Part shown: positions 7,488 to 15,222 of the stretch, one piece after another
Position numbering within the stretch: the stretch's first letter is position 1
How the letters are laid out: each line of letters opens with the position of its first letter
Source of the DNA: Streptomyces sp. MBT53
GTDB taxonomy: Bacteria > Actinomycetota > Actinomycetes > Streptomycetales > Streptomycetaceae
Reading direction: 5' to 3'
Length of the DNA: 42,971 nucleotides
Assembly (NCBI RefSeq): GCF_016654115.1
Contig: NZ_JAEQAZ010000129.1
Location: 1-42,971, forward strand
The notes under the pieces: model-generated
The model's input: only the letters and a program-made list of their open reading frames with translations
Database searches by the model: none
Told to the model about the DNA's origin: nothing
Program-made: the position numbers and the translations under genes

Positions 7488-8160
7488 CCCACCGATACTG
7501 CAACTCGGGCCGCCCCACAGTCCCGTACTGCGGACTCCGTGCCGCCCTCCCCGCCTCCACCAGATGCTCCAAATACCGCCGAGCCGTGATCCGGGAAATC
7601 CCCACCGCCTCAGCCACCCCCGCGGCCGTAAGCCCTTCCCCGCAGTCCCGCAGAGTGACCGTCACCTTCTCCAGCGTCGGCGCACTCAGGCCCTTCGGCA
7701 GTGCCGCAGGCGAAGGCGCCCGCAGGGCAGCCAGCGCCCGGTCGACCTCGTCCTGGCCGCTCGCCTCGCCCGCCGCCGCGTGGAACTCGGCGTACCGCAC
7801 CAGCCGGTCCCGCAGGGTGGCGAAGGTGAACGGCTTCAGGACGTACTGGACGACACCCAGTGACACCCCCTCCCGCACCACCGCCAGATCCCGCGCCGAC
7901 GTCACCGCGATCACGTCCGCGTGGTAGCCGGCGGCCCGCAGCGAGCGCGCCAGTTGCAGGCCGTGCGCATCCGGCAGATGCAGATCCAGCAACAACAGAT
8001 CCACCTGCGTACGCTCCAGCGCCCGCCTCGCCTCCGCCCCCGTGTGCGCCTTGCCCACCGCCACGAACCCCGGCACCCGGCCCACGTACATGACGTGCGC
8101 GTCGGCGGCGACGGGATCGTCCTCCACGATCAGCACGCGGATCGGCTCGGCCGTAGTCAT
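7477..8160 (-). CDS. Response regulator, CitB/DcuR type
   Basis: 227 residues. Receiver domain (about 7-120) with the acidic pair D14/D15, phosphoacceptor D59 in LLLLDLHLP, a Thr/Ser in AVTSA and K in LKPF. A C-terminal helix-turn-helix (about 165-215, TAAGVAEAVGISRITARRYLEHL) is of the kind found in regulators of citrate and C4-dicarboxylate uptake. The gene begins in the ATGA overlap with the upstream kinase gene, so the pair is translationally coupled. The divergent dctA-type symporter is the obvious target, and the direct repeats at 9986-10025 are a possible binding site. Its 3' end overlaps the convergent membrane-protein gene by 11 bases. Confidence 0.92.
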   Translation of the reverse strand: MTTAEPIRVLIVEDDPVAADAHVMYVGRVPGFVAVGKAHTGAEARRALERTQVDLLLLDLHLPDAHGLQLARSLRAAGYHADVIAVTSARDLAVVREGVSLGVVQYVLKPFTFATLRDRLVRYAEFHAAAGEASGQDEVDRALAALRAPSPAALPKGLSAPTLEKVTVTLRDCGEGLTAAGVAEAVGISRITARRYLEHLVEAGRAARSPQYGTVGRPELQYRWVKG

Positions 8161-9863
8161 GAGCCCTCACCTCTGGAACCAGCGCCCGGAGACGACGACG
8201 CCCCGACAGCACCCTCACCGCTACCCGTCTCCGTCCCCCACAACGGCAACCGCACCTCGAACACCGCCCCGCCTCCCTCCGCCTCAGCCACTGTCAACGT
8301 CCCCTCATGCCGGTTCACCGCCTGCCGTACCAACGCCAGCCCCAGCCCCCGGCCGCCCGGTCCCGCCGGCTTCGTCGAGAAGCCGCGCTGGAAGACCGCC
8401 TCCGCGTGCGCCGGGTCCACCCCCGTCCCCGTGTCCGCCACCCGCAGCACCAGCGCGGAGCCGGAGCTGGAACCCGTAGCGTCCGGCTCCGCCTCCGTCC
8501 GCGCTGTCACCGTGACCCGTGCCCGCAGGCTCCCCTGCGCCGCGTCCACCGCGTTGTCGATCAGGTTCCCGAGGATCGTCACCAAGTCCCGCGCGGACAA
8601 GGAGTCCGGCAGCAGACCGTCGTCCAATCCACTGTCCTCGGACACCACCAACTCGACGCCCCGCTCGTTCGATTGGGCCGTCTTGCCCAGCAACAGGGCA
8701 GCCAGCACAGGCTCGTTGACCGCCGAGACGACCTGGTCGGTCAGGGTCTGGGCCAGCTCCAGTTCCGCCGTCGCGAAGTCCACCGCCTCCTCCGCCCGGC
8801 CGAGTTCGATCAACGACACCACCGTGTGCAGGCGGTTCGCCGCCTCGTGCGCCTGTGAGCGGAGCGCCTGCGTGAAGCCGCGCTCCGAGTCCAACTCGCC
8901 CATCAGGGACTGGAGTTCGGTGACGTCTCGCAACGTCACCACCGTTCCTCGGCGTTCGCCGCCCGACACCGGGGACGTGTTCACGACCAGCACTCGTGAC
9001 GCCGTCAGGTGTACCTCGTCCACCCGTTCCTCCGACGACAGCAGTGCCCCCGTCAGTGGTGCGGGCAGGCCCAGGTCCGCGACCGAGCGGCCGACCACGT
9101 CACCCGTCACTCCCAGCAGCTCGCGTCCGCCGTCGTTCATGAGCGCCACCCGGTACTGCCCGTCGAGCATCAGCAGCCCTTCCCGTACCGCGTGCAGCGC
9201 GGCCTGGTGGTAGTCGTGCATATGGCTCAGCTCGGTCGCGTTCATGTTGTGGGTGTGGCGGCGGAGGCGGGCGTTGATGACGTACGTCCCTACGGCACCC
9301 AGTGCCAGGGCGCCGGCCGCGACGCCGATCAGGGCCGTCACCTGGTCCTGCACCCGCTGGGTGATCGCCTCGACCCGGATGCCGGCGCTGACCAGGCCGA
9401 TGATCCGGGTGTGACCGGTGTTGTAGATCGGGGTGACCGCGCGGACGGACGCGCCGAGTGTGCCGGTGTAGGTCTCGGTGAAGGAGTCGCCCTTGAGGGC
9501 GGGCCCGATGTGGCCGAGGAACTTCTTGCCGATCTGGTTCTTGTCCGGGTGGGTCCAGCGGATGCCCTGCGGGTTCATGATCGTGACGAAGTCGACCTGG
9601 GTGTCCCGCTGTACGCGCAGGGAGTACGTCTCGAGGTGCGCGGTGGGGTCGGACGTACCGATCGCCGCGACCACCGACGGCGAGTCCGCGACCGAGCGGG
9701 CCACGGCCGTGGCCTGGCGGCCGGCCGCGTCCTCGGCCTGGCTGCGGTCGCTGACGTAGGTGAACAGCGCGTACCCGGCGACGACGACCGCTATCAGCAC
9801 CGCCTGCATGCCGAAGAGCTGACCGGCGAGGCTGCGGGGGCGGGGGATGTGCGGGAAGCGCAT
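8157..9863 (-). CDS. Sensor histidine kinase, CitA/DcuS type
   Basis: 568 residues. Transmembrane helix 1 is at about 19-38. An extracellular sensor domain of about 135 residues follows, with the VDFVTIMNPQGIRWTHPDKNQIG segment split around the CitA/DcuS-like ligand pocket. Helix 2 is at about 175-196, a cytoplasmic PAS domain at about 215-315 and the phosphoacceptor H339 in SQAHEAANRLH. The ATP-binding domain has N-box NLIDNAVDA, G1 DTGTGVD and G2 GGRGLGLALV. This is the group-4 kinase layout that senses citrate, malate, fumarate or succinate outside the cell. I took the ATG at 9863, which fits the first membrane helix and has GGAGAGG upstream; the frame is open farther but codes for nonsense there. 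It forms an operon with the regulator downstream and is divergent from the symporter. Confidence 0.92.
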   Translation of the reverse strand: MRFPHIPRPRSLAGQLFGMQAVLIAVVVAGYALFTYVSDRSQAEDAAGRQATAVARSVADSPSVVAAIGTSDPTAHLETYSLRVQRDTQVDFVTIMNPQGIRWTHPDKNQIGKKFLGHIGPALKGDSFTETYTGTLGASVRAVTPIYNTGHTRIIGLVSAGIRVEAITQRVQDQVTALIGVAAGALALGAVGTYVINARLRRHTHNMNATELSHMHDYHQAALHAVREGLLMLDGQYRVALMNDGGRELLGVTGDVVGRSVADLGLPAPLTGALLSSEERVDEVHLTASRVLVVNTSPVSGGERRGTVVTLRDVTELQSLMGELDSERGFTQALRSQAHEAANRLHTVVSLIELGRAEEAVDFATAELELAQTLTDQVVSAVNEPVLAALLLGKTAQSNERGVELVVSEDSGLDDGLLPDSLSARDLVTILGNLIDNAVDAAQGSLRARVTVTARTEAEPDATGSSSGSALVLRVADTGTGVDPAHAEAVFQRGFSTKPAGPGGRGLGLALVRQAVNRHEGTLTVAEAEGGGAVFEVRLPLWGTETGSGEGAVGASSSPGAGSRGEGS

Positions 9864-10063
9864 GTCGTCAGTGTGCCTCTCCGAAATGGCGCGAACTAAA
9901 TGAACGTAAGGGTGACCGCCCTCACAAGCCAGGAGATAGTCACCGCAACCCCCTGGGAGCCCCCATCTCCCGGATCTTCCCGGATGTGAGCCGCACAACG
10001 GGATTCCGCCGGTCGTGAGCCGCACGCCGGATGATGCCGACGACGTCGTCAAGGAGGGCAGCC
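9864..10063. promoter_or_regulatory. Divergent control region of kinase and symporter genes with 11-bp direct repeats
   Basis: The 200-base gap holds two exact copies of GTGAGCCGCAC at 9986-9996 and 10015-10025, 29 bases apart (close to three helical turns), on the symporter side. It also holds an imperfect palindrome AGGGTGACCGCCCT near 9910-9925 on the kinase side. Direct repeats of this size and spacing are typical of response-regulator sites. No clear -10/-35 pair was assigned. Confidence 0.45.
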
Positions 10064-11443
10064 GTGGCCAGCACCGCTCCCGCACCTGCCGCACCCCCCG
10101 CGAAGCGGGACCGTACCCACTACCTCTACATCGCGGTGATCGTCGCGGTCGCCCTCGGCATCGCCGTCGGGTTCATCGCGCCCGACTTCGCCAAGGAACT
10201 GAAGCCGATCGGTACCGGCTTCGTCTCGCTGATCAAGATGATGATCTCGCCGATCATCTTCTGCACGATCGTGCTCGGCGTCGGCTCCGTACGGAAGGCC
10301 GCGCAGGTCGGCAAGGTCGGCGGGCTCGCGCTCGGCTACTTCATCGCGATGTCGTTCGTGGCGCTGGCCATCGGCCTGGTCGTCGGCAACATCATCCACC
10401 CGGGCAGCGGCATGCACCTGACCGAGGCCGTCAAGGGCGTCGGACACACGCAGGCCCAGGCCGCCGCCGAGGGCCCGGTCGACTTCCTGCTCGGGATCAT
10501 CCCGACCACCTTCGTGTCGGCGTTCACCGAGGGCCAGGTTCTCCAGACGCTGCTGATCGCGCTCCTCGCGGGCTTCGCGCTGCAGGCCATGGGCCGGACC
10601 GGTGAGCCGGTGCTGCGCGGGGTCGAGTACATCCAGAAGCTGGTCTTCCGCATCCTCGGCATGATCATGTGGGCCGCGCCCGTCGGCGCCTTCGGCGCGA
10701 TGGCCGCCGTCATCGGCGAGACCGGCATGGACGCCCTCAAGGCGCTCGGCACGATCATGCTCGGCTTCTACGTCACCTGCTTCCTGTTCATCGTGATCGT
10801 GCTCGGCACGCTGACCAAGCTGGTCGCCAAGGTCAACCTCTTCCAGCTGCTGAAGTACCTCGGCCGCGAGTTCCTGCTGATCGTCTCCACCTCCTCGTCC
10901 GAGTCCGCGCTGCCGCGGCTCATCGCGAAGATGGAGCACCTCGGTGTCAGCCGCCCGGTCGTCGGCATCACCGTGCCGACCGGCTACTCCTTCAACCTCG
11001 ACGGCACGATGATCTACCTGACCATGGCCTCGCTGTTCATCGCCGACGCCATGGACCAGCCGATGAGCATCGGCCAGCAGATCGGGCTGCTGCTCTTCAT
11101 GATGGTCGCTTCGAAGGGTGCGGCAGGGGTTTCCGGCTCCGGTATCGCCGTGCTCGCCAGCGGTCTGCAGTCGCACAAGCCGGCCCTGGTCGACGGTGTC
11201 GGCCTGATCATCGGCATCGACCGCTTCATGAGCGAGGCCCGCGCGGTCACCAACTTCGCCGGCAACGCCGTCGCCACGCTGCTCATCGGCACCTGGACCG
11301 GCGAGGTCGACAAGGAGCGGGTGGACCGCGTCCTCGCGGGTGAACTGCCCTTCGACGAGAAGACGTTGCTCGACGAGGACAGCGACGAGCACCTCGACGG
11401 TGTGCCCGAGCAGGGCGGCGAGAAGGAACTCGCCAAGGCCTGA
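10064..11443 (+). CDS. dctA: Cation/C4-dicarboxylate symporter, DctA-like
   Basis: 459 residues, a DAACS-family (sodium:dicarboxylate symporter) membrane protein for uptake of succinate, fumarate, malate or a related acid with a cation. Family signatures are all present: the serine-rich SSSESALPRLI of reentrant loop 1, PTGYSFNLDGTMIYLTMA of helix 7, SKGAAGVSGSGI of reentrant loop 2, and the helix 8 region DRFMSEARAVTNFAGNAVA. The GTG at 10064 has AAGGAGGG 5 bases upstream and is preferred to the in-frame ATG at 10031. It faces away from the CitAB-like two-component pair, which very probably controls it. A strong hairpin terminator follows the stop. Confidence 0.93.
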   Translation: MASTAPAPAAPPAKRDRTHYLYIAVIVAVALGIAVGFIAPDFAKELKPIGTGFVSLIKMMISPIIFCTIVLGVGSVRKAAQVGKVGGLALGYFIAMSFVALAIGLVVGNIIHPGSGMHLTEAVKGVGHTQAQAAAEGPVDFLLGIIPTTFVSAFTEGQVLQTLLIALLAGFALQAMGRTGEPVLRGVEYIQKLVFRILGMIMWAAPVGAFGAMAAVIGETGMDALKALGTIMLGFYVTCFLFIVIVLGTLTKLVAKVNLFQLLKYLGREFLLIVSTSSSESALPRLIAKMEHLGVSRPVVGITVPTGYSFNLDGTMIYLTMASLFIADAMDQPMSIGQQIGLLLFMMVASKGAAGVSGSGIAVLASGLQSHKPALVDGVGLIIGIDRFMSEARAVTNFAGNAVATLLIGTWTGEVDKERVDRVLAGELPFDEKTLLDEDSDEHLDGVPEQGGEKELAKA

Positions 11444-11457
11444 TCCGCCCCCCGAGC

Positions 11458-11496
11458 GGGGCGCCCGGACCCACCTGAACAAGGTCCGGACGCCCC
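11458..11496 (+). terminator. Hairpin terminator after the symporter gene
   Basis: GGGGCGCCCGGACC (11458-11471) pairs with GGTCCGGACGCCCC (11483-11496) with one mismatch around an 11-base loop, 15 bases after the stop. There is no T-tract, as usual in high-GC actinobacteria. Confidence 0.8.
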
Positions 11497-11651
11497 ACGG
11501 ACTCCGGGTGGCTGGGTGTCCCCCCGTCGCTCAGCCGCCCGGTCCACCTCCCCGCACTTCTGGGGGATGCACTACCGTGCCGTGCCGTGCCGGAAAACTC
11601 CGGCGCGGTATGGCACGTTTTCGTTCGGCGGGAGTCACGGGGGACATGGGC

Positions 11652-12416
11652 ATGAAGATCGACTGGGACCGGCGGCACTGCGCACGGCACGGGCATGTGA
11701 CGTACGCGCCCGACGAGACGGTGCTGCGGGAGCGGCTGCGCGTCGAGACCAAGTTCGGTGCGGCCTGGCGCTGTCTGCGCTGCGGCGACTTCGTGCTCGG
11801 CGACCCGCACGGCTCGGGGCCCGCCGAGAACGCCCCGCTGGTGCCGCGCGGGAAGGTGCTGCGGGACCTGTTCATCCTGCGGTTCCTGGCGATCGAGCGG
11901 GCCGTGCGCGGGGTGTTCATCGTGCTGGTCGCCGCCGCGGTGTGGAAGTTCAGCAACAGCCAGGACTCGGTGCGCAAGCTCTTCGACGACTACCTGAACG
12001 TCTTCCGCCCGGTCTTCAAGCACTTCCATTACGACCTCGACCACTCGCCGGTCGTCGGCTCCATCCAGAAGACCTTCGGCTACAAGCACTCCACGCTGGT
12101 CCTGGTCGCCGTACTGCTGCTGGCGTACGCGCTGATCGAACTCGTCGAGGCCGGCGGGCTCTGGTACGCCAAGCGCTGGGCGGAGTATCTGACGGTGGTC
12201 GCGACCGCCGCGTTCCTGCCGCTGGAGATCTACGAACTCACCGAGCACATCAGCTGGTTGAAGATCGCCACCCTCGTCCTCAACATCCTCGCCGTCCTCT
12301 ACATCGCCCTCGCCAAGCGGCTGTTCGGGCTGCGCGGGGGGCGCAAGGCCTTCGACGAGGAGCGGGAGAGCGCGTCCCTGCTCGAAGTGGAGACGTCCGC
12401 CGGGGTCATGGTCTGA
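11652..12416 (+). CDS. DUF2127 family membrane protein with N-terminal Cys/His motif
   Basis: 254 residues, function unknown. The first 50 residues carry HCARHGH and CLRCG, a spacing suggestive of a small zinc-ribbon facing the cytoplasm. Three or four hydrophobic segments follow (about 70-95, 145-170, 180-200, 208-228), with the family stretch YALIELVEAGGLWYAKRWAEYLT and EIYEL typical of DUF2127. GTG and ATG choices are close: ATG at 11646 is too near the GGGGGAC, whereas ATG at 11652 has proper spacing. The gene stands alone, after the symporter terminator. Its 3' end overlaps the convergent aldo/keto reductase gene by 11 bases. Confidence 0.82.
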   Translation: MKIDWDRRHCARHGHVTYAPDETVLRERLRVETKFGAAWRCLRCGDFVLGDPHGSGPAENAPLVPRGKVLRDLFILRFLAIERAVRGVFIVLVAAAVWKFSNSQDSVRKLFDDYLNVFRPVFKHFHYDLDHSPVVGSIQKTFGYKHSTLVLVAVLLLAYALIELVEAGGLWYAKRWAEYLTVVATAAFLPLEIYELTEHISWLKIATLVLNILAVLYIALAKRLFGLRGGRKAFDEERESASLLEVETSAGVMV

Positions 12417-13305
12417 CGCCCTTGAGACCCTGGTCCAGGCGCGTCAGCTGGGCCGTGGTCAGGGTCAGTTCCGCCGCCTGTGTCGAGTCCCGGACGGACT
12501 CGGGGCGACTGGCGCCCGGGATCGGGATCACGGTCGGTGACTTCGCCAACAGCCAGGCCAGACAAACCTGTTGGGGGCTGACCCCGTGCTCGCGGGCCAC
12601 CGAGTGGAACGCGGTGGAGCCGGTCGCGCCGTCCGGGTCCTGCGGGCCGTCCAGGGAGCTGCGGGAGATACCGCCGAGCGGGCTCCACGGCAGGAAGGCC
12701 AGGCCGAGTTCGGCGCAGAGCCGCAGCTCCGGCTCGCTGTCCCGGACGGCGGGCGAGTACTGGTTCTGCACCGACACCAGACGGTCGCCGAGGATCGCGT
12801 GGGCCCGGCGGATCAGGCCGGTGTCCGTGTTGGAGATGCCGGCCAGCCGGATCTTGCCCTCGTCGAGCAGTTCGCGCAGGGCACCCACCGACTCCTCGTA
12901 GGGCACGTCCGGGTCGGGCTTGTGGAGCTGGTAGAGGCCGATCGCGTCCACGCCGAGCCGCTGCAGGGAGGACTCGGCGGCGGCCTTGAGGTGGCGTGGC
13001 GAACCGGTCACCGTCCAGCTGCCGTCCGCCGGTCTGCCGCGCCCGCCCTTGGTGGTGACCAGCACGTCGGACGTGTCGCCGCCGTAACTCGCGAGCGCGC
13101 GGGCGATCAGCCGTTCGTTGTGGCCGGGTTCGGCACCGGGGAGGTGGTAGGAGTCCGCCGTGTCCAGCAGGGTCACGCCCGCGTCCAGGGCGGCGTGCAC
13201 CGTGGCGAGCGCGCGTCGTCCGTCCGGGCGGCCCGGCAGGGACAGCGGCATCGCGCCGAGTCCCACGGCGCTCACCCGCAGGTCGCCAAGTGCGCGGTAC
13301 CGCAT
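12406..13305 (-). CDS. Aldo/keto reductase
   Basis: 299 residues, a NADPH-dependent oxidoreductase of the AKR superfamily, (beta/alpha)8 barrel. The catalytic tetrad is complete: D48 and Y53 in LLDTADSY, K86 in TTKGG, and H128 in LYQLHKPD. The C-terminal coenzyme loop IPGASRPESVRDS is also clear. The natural substrate is not deducible. The ATG begins one base after the TGA of the epimerase gene, with AAAGGA upstream, so the two are one operon. This suggests a shared task, perhaps reduction of a carbonyl compound made or modified by the first enzyme. The divergent Lrp-type gene may regulate them. Confidence 0.92.
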   Translation of the reverse strand: MRYRALGDLRVSAVGLGAMPLSLPGRPDGRRALATVHAALDAGVTLLDTADSYHLPGAEPGHNERLIARALASYGGDTSDVLVTTKGGRGRPADGSWTVTGSPRHLKAAAESSLQRLGVDAIGLYQLHKPDPDVPYEESVGALRELLDEGKIRLAGISNTDTGLIRRAHAILGDRLVSVQNQYSPAVRDSEPELRLCAELGLAFLPWSPLGGISRSSLDGPQDPDGATGSTAFHSVAREHGVSPQQVCLAWLLAKSPTVIPIPGASRPESVRDSTQAAELTLTTAQLTRLDQGLKGVRP

Positions 13306-13306
13306 G

Positions 13307-14227
13307 TCAGTTGTCCTTTCCCAGGGTCTCGGCGACCGCCTGCGGCAGCCACCGCCGTACGTCACCGAAGGCGAAACCGAGCCGCTCCGCACGGGAGTTG
13401 GCCATGCCGTAGGCGCGGGCGAAGGAGAAGGGGGAGGTCTCGCCGACCTCTACCGTGCGGAGGACCGTGCTGCCGGAGGGGAGGTGTGCGGAGATCGCCT
13501 CGCACAACTCCTGTGTGGTCAGCAGGCCGTGGGAGGCCGCGTTGACCGGGCCGGTGAAGTCCTGGCCGACCGTCCAGTGGAGGAAGTCGGCGATCTCGTC
13601 GACGTGGATGTAGGTCGCCGGGTGGTTCGCGGCCGGTACGGCGATCGGCTCGCCCGCGCGGATGCGGTCGGCGTAGTGCTGGAGGCGGCCGGTGAAGTCG
13701 TCGGCGCCGCCCAGGACATGGGCCACGCGGACGGCCGCATACGGCAACTCCGGTCCCGGTGCCGCGAAGACCGCCTCCGCCTGGCGCTTGCCCTCGCCGT
13801 AGTGCGTGTCGAGGAACTCCGGTGCGTCCCAGGGGAGTTCGAGGTCGACGGGCACGGCGACCGGATCGACGGCCGCCTCGCCCACGAGTTCGGCTGAGTC
13901 CTCGTACTCGTACACCTCGACCGTCGACGTCATGACGTAGCGGCCGGTGCGGCCGGTGAAGACGCGGCGGGCGATCGCCGCCTGGCGCGGGGTGTAGCAG
14001 ACCTGGTCGACGACGACGTCGAAGGTGCGCGGGCCGAGCGCGGTGCGCAGCGCGTCCTCGTCGTCGCGGTCGGCGATCAGGTGCGCCGCTCCGGCGGGCG
14101 GCGCGGACGAACCCCGGTTGAGGACCGTGACCCGGTCTCCGGCGGCCAGCAGCCGGGCGATCAGCCGCTTGCCGAAGTAGCGGTTGCCGCCGATGACCAA
14201 TACCTCTCGCGCCTTTTCCATGACCAT
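13307..14227 (-). CDS. NAD-dependent epimerase/dehydratase family protein (extended SDR-like)
   Basis: 306 residues. The N-terminal Rossmann motif is a variant, VIGGNRYFGKRL (about 11-22), as in atypical extended SDR reductases. The catalytic YxxxK is Y143-K147 (THYGEGK), with the upstream serine/threonine in MTSTVEVYE. VAHVLGGADDF and a conserved YIHVDEIADFL follow. The exact reaction is unknown; a sugar-nucleotide or reductase role is possible. Two ATGs two codons apart (14227, 14221) could start the gene, neither with a clear ribosome site. It is first of a two-gene operon with the aldo/keto reductase and lies only 39 bases from the divergent Lrp-type gene. Confidence 0.85.
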   Translation of the reverse strand: MVMEKAREVLVIGGNRYFGKRLIARLLAAGDRVTVLNRGSSAPPAGAAHLIADRDDEDALRTALGPRTFDVVVDQVCYTPRQAAIARRVFTGRTGRYVMTSTVEVYEYEDSAELVGEAAVDPVAVPVDLELPWDAPEFLDTHYGEGKRQAEAVFAAPGPELPYAAVRVAHVLGGADDFTGRLQHYADRIRAGEPIAVPAANHPATYIHVDEIADFLHWTVGQDFTGPVNAASHGLLTTQELCEAISAHLPSGSTVLRTVEVGETSPFSFARAYGMANSRAERLGFAFGDVRRWLPQAVAETLGKDN

Positions 14228-14251
14228 AATTCTGCTGGCGCAACCGTATGG
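14224..14251. promoter_or_regulatory. Imperfect palindrome in the 39-bp divergent gap (possible Lrp operator)
   Basis: CCATAATTCTGC and GCAACCGTATGG (around TGGC) form a 28-base dyad with 8 of 12 paired positions, ending in CCATA/TATGG. It fills most of the space between the epimerase and lrp-like start codons, where an autoregulatory Lrp/AsnC protein would bind to control both directions. Both transcripts must have very short or no leaders. Confidence 0.35.
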
Positions 14252-14266
14252 ACTGAAGGGGAAGAC

Positions 14267-14776
14267 ATGGGAGTTCCGGCCGCCGCACCGAAAGAACCAC
14301 GGCATTCGCGGGCCGGTGCCGATGAAACATCGGCGGCCTTCGACGCCGTGGACCGGCAGATTCTGCAACTCCTCCAGACCGACGGCCGGATCAAGCTCAG
14401 CGAGCTGGGGCGACGCGTCCGGCTGAGTCCGGCGGCGGTCACCGAGCGGGTGCGGCGGCTGGAGACCGCGGGCGTGATCAGCGGCTACGGCGCCCAGGTG
14501 GTCCCCGGCCGGCTCGGTTACGGCATCCAGGCGTTCATCCGGGTCAATCCGCACGGCGGCTACAACCTGAAGCACCCCAGGACCCTGGAGCTGATCGAGC
14601 GCCCCGAGATCACCGAGGTGCACCATGTCGTCGGCGAGGACTGCTGGATCCTCAAGGTCGTCGTCCGGGACACCGTCCACCTGGAGGACGTCCTCGAAGC
14701 GGTCTCCGCGCTTGGGCGCACCACGACGTCGATCGTGCTGACCTCCCCGGTGGAGCGGAAACCGCTCCTGCCCTGA
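14267..14776 (+). CDS. Lrp/AsnC family transcriptional regulator
   Basis: 169 residues. The N-terminal winged helix-turn-helix (about 25-75: DRQILQLLQTDGRIKLSE, then RRVRLSPAAVTERVRRLE) is followed by a C-terminal RAM/effector-binding domain (about 85-160) with VHHVVGEDCWILKVVV. Such proteins form octamers and respond to amino acids or related metabolites. The ATG at 14267 has AAGGGG nearby. It is divergent from the epimerase-reductase operon across 39 bases and is its likely regulator. The last five codons and the stop are repeated twice more just downstream (see the 15-bp repeat). Confidence 0.93.
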   Translation: MGVPAAAPKEPRHSRAGADETSAAFDAVDRQILQLLQTDGRIKLSELGRRVRLSPAAVTERVRRLETAGVISGYGAQVVPGRLGYGIQAFIRVNPHGGYNLKHPRTLELIERPEITEVHHVVGEDCWILKVVVRDTVHLEDVLEAVSALGRTTTSIVLTSPVERKPLLP

Positions 14777-14806
14777 CCGTTCCTGCCGTGACCGCTCTTG
14801 CCCTGA
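14762..14806 (+). repeat. Three tandem copies of a 15-bp unit including the lrp stop codon
   Basis: CCGCTCCTGCCCTGA (14762-14776), CCGTTCCTGCCGTGA (14777-14791) and CCGCTCTTGCCCTGA (14792-14806). The first copy is the end of the regulator gene (Pro-Leu-Leu-Pro-stop). The next two keep the frame and the stop. Copies differ at only one or two positions each. The third supplies the -35 element of the merR promoter. Confidence 0.92.
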
Positions 14807-14828
14807 CGCCGACGTCAAGGATTACCGT
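14798..14828 (+). promoter_or_regulatory. MerR-type promoter with 19-bp spacer
   Basis: -35 TTGCCC (14798-14803), a 19-base spacer, and -10 TACCGT (14823-14828). The spacer region holds the dyad CCCTGACG-CCGA-CGTCAAGG (14801-14820, 7 of 8 pairs). A 19-base rather than 17-base spacer overlapped by a dyad is the hallmark of promoters untwisted by MerR-family activators, so the merR-thioredoxin operon is probably autoregulated. Transcription would begin at or within a few bases of the ATG at 14836. Confidence 0.75.
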
Positions 14829-14835
14829 CGGGGGC

Positions 14836-15222
14836 ATGCGAATCGGCGAGCTGGCCGCGCGGGCCGGGACCACGACGCGAACGCTCAGGTACTACGAGTC
14901 GCGGGGGCTGCTGCCCGCGCGGCGCGGTGGCAACGGGTACCGGACGTACGACGAGGGGGATCTGAAGCTGCTGCGGCAGATCAGGACCCTGCAGGACTTC
15001 GGGTTCGACCTGGAGGAGACGCGGCCCTTCGTGGAGTGTCTGCGGGCCGGGCACCCGGAGGGCGACTCGTGCCCGGCGTCGCTCGCGGTCTACCGGCGCA
15101 AGCTGGCCGAACTGGATTCCCTGATCGGGGAGTTGCAGGCGGTGCGGGCGGAGATCGGGGTGCGGCTGGCGACCGTCGAGGAGCCGACGCCGTTGTGCGA
15201 ACTGGGAGGGTCTGAACTGTGA
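14836..15222 (+). CDS. MerR family transcriptional regulator
   Basis: 128 residues. The N-terminal MerR winged helix is complete (MRIGELAARAGTTTRTLRYY, then GLLPARRGGNGYRTY), followed by the antiparallel coiled-coil dimerisation helix at about 80-115. Cysteines at 68, 79 and 121 sit near where CueR/SoxR-type members bind metal or an iron-sulphur cluster, but the spacing does not match a known sensor. With a thioredoxin as partner gene, a thiol, oxidant or electrophile signal is plausible. ATG at 14836 was chosen because it starts the domain and lies just after the promoter; the upstream open frame is the repeat region. Its TGA overlaps the GTG of the thioredoxin gene. Confidence 0.92.
   Translation: MRIGELAARAGTTTRTLRYYESRGLLPARRGGNGYRTYDEGDLKLLRQIRTLQDFGFDLEETRPFVECLRAGHPEGDSCPASLAVYRRKLAELDSLIGELQAVRAEIGVRLATVEEPTPLCELGGSEL

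Noticed and set aside
11580..11625. CCGTG triple repeat and imperfect hairpin before the DUF2127 gene as a riboswitch
   Set aside because: The stem is short and interrupted and matches no riboswitch fold that I know; left unassigned.
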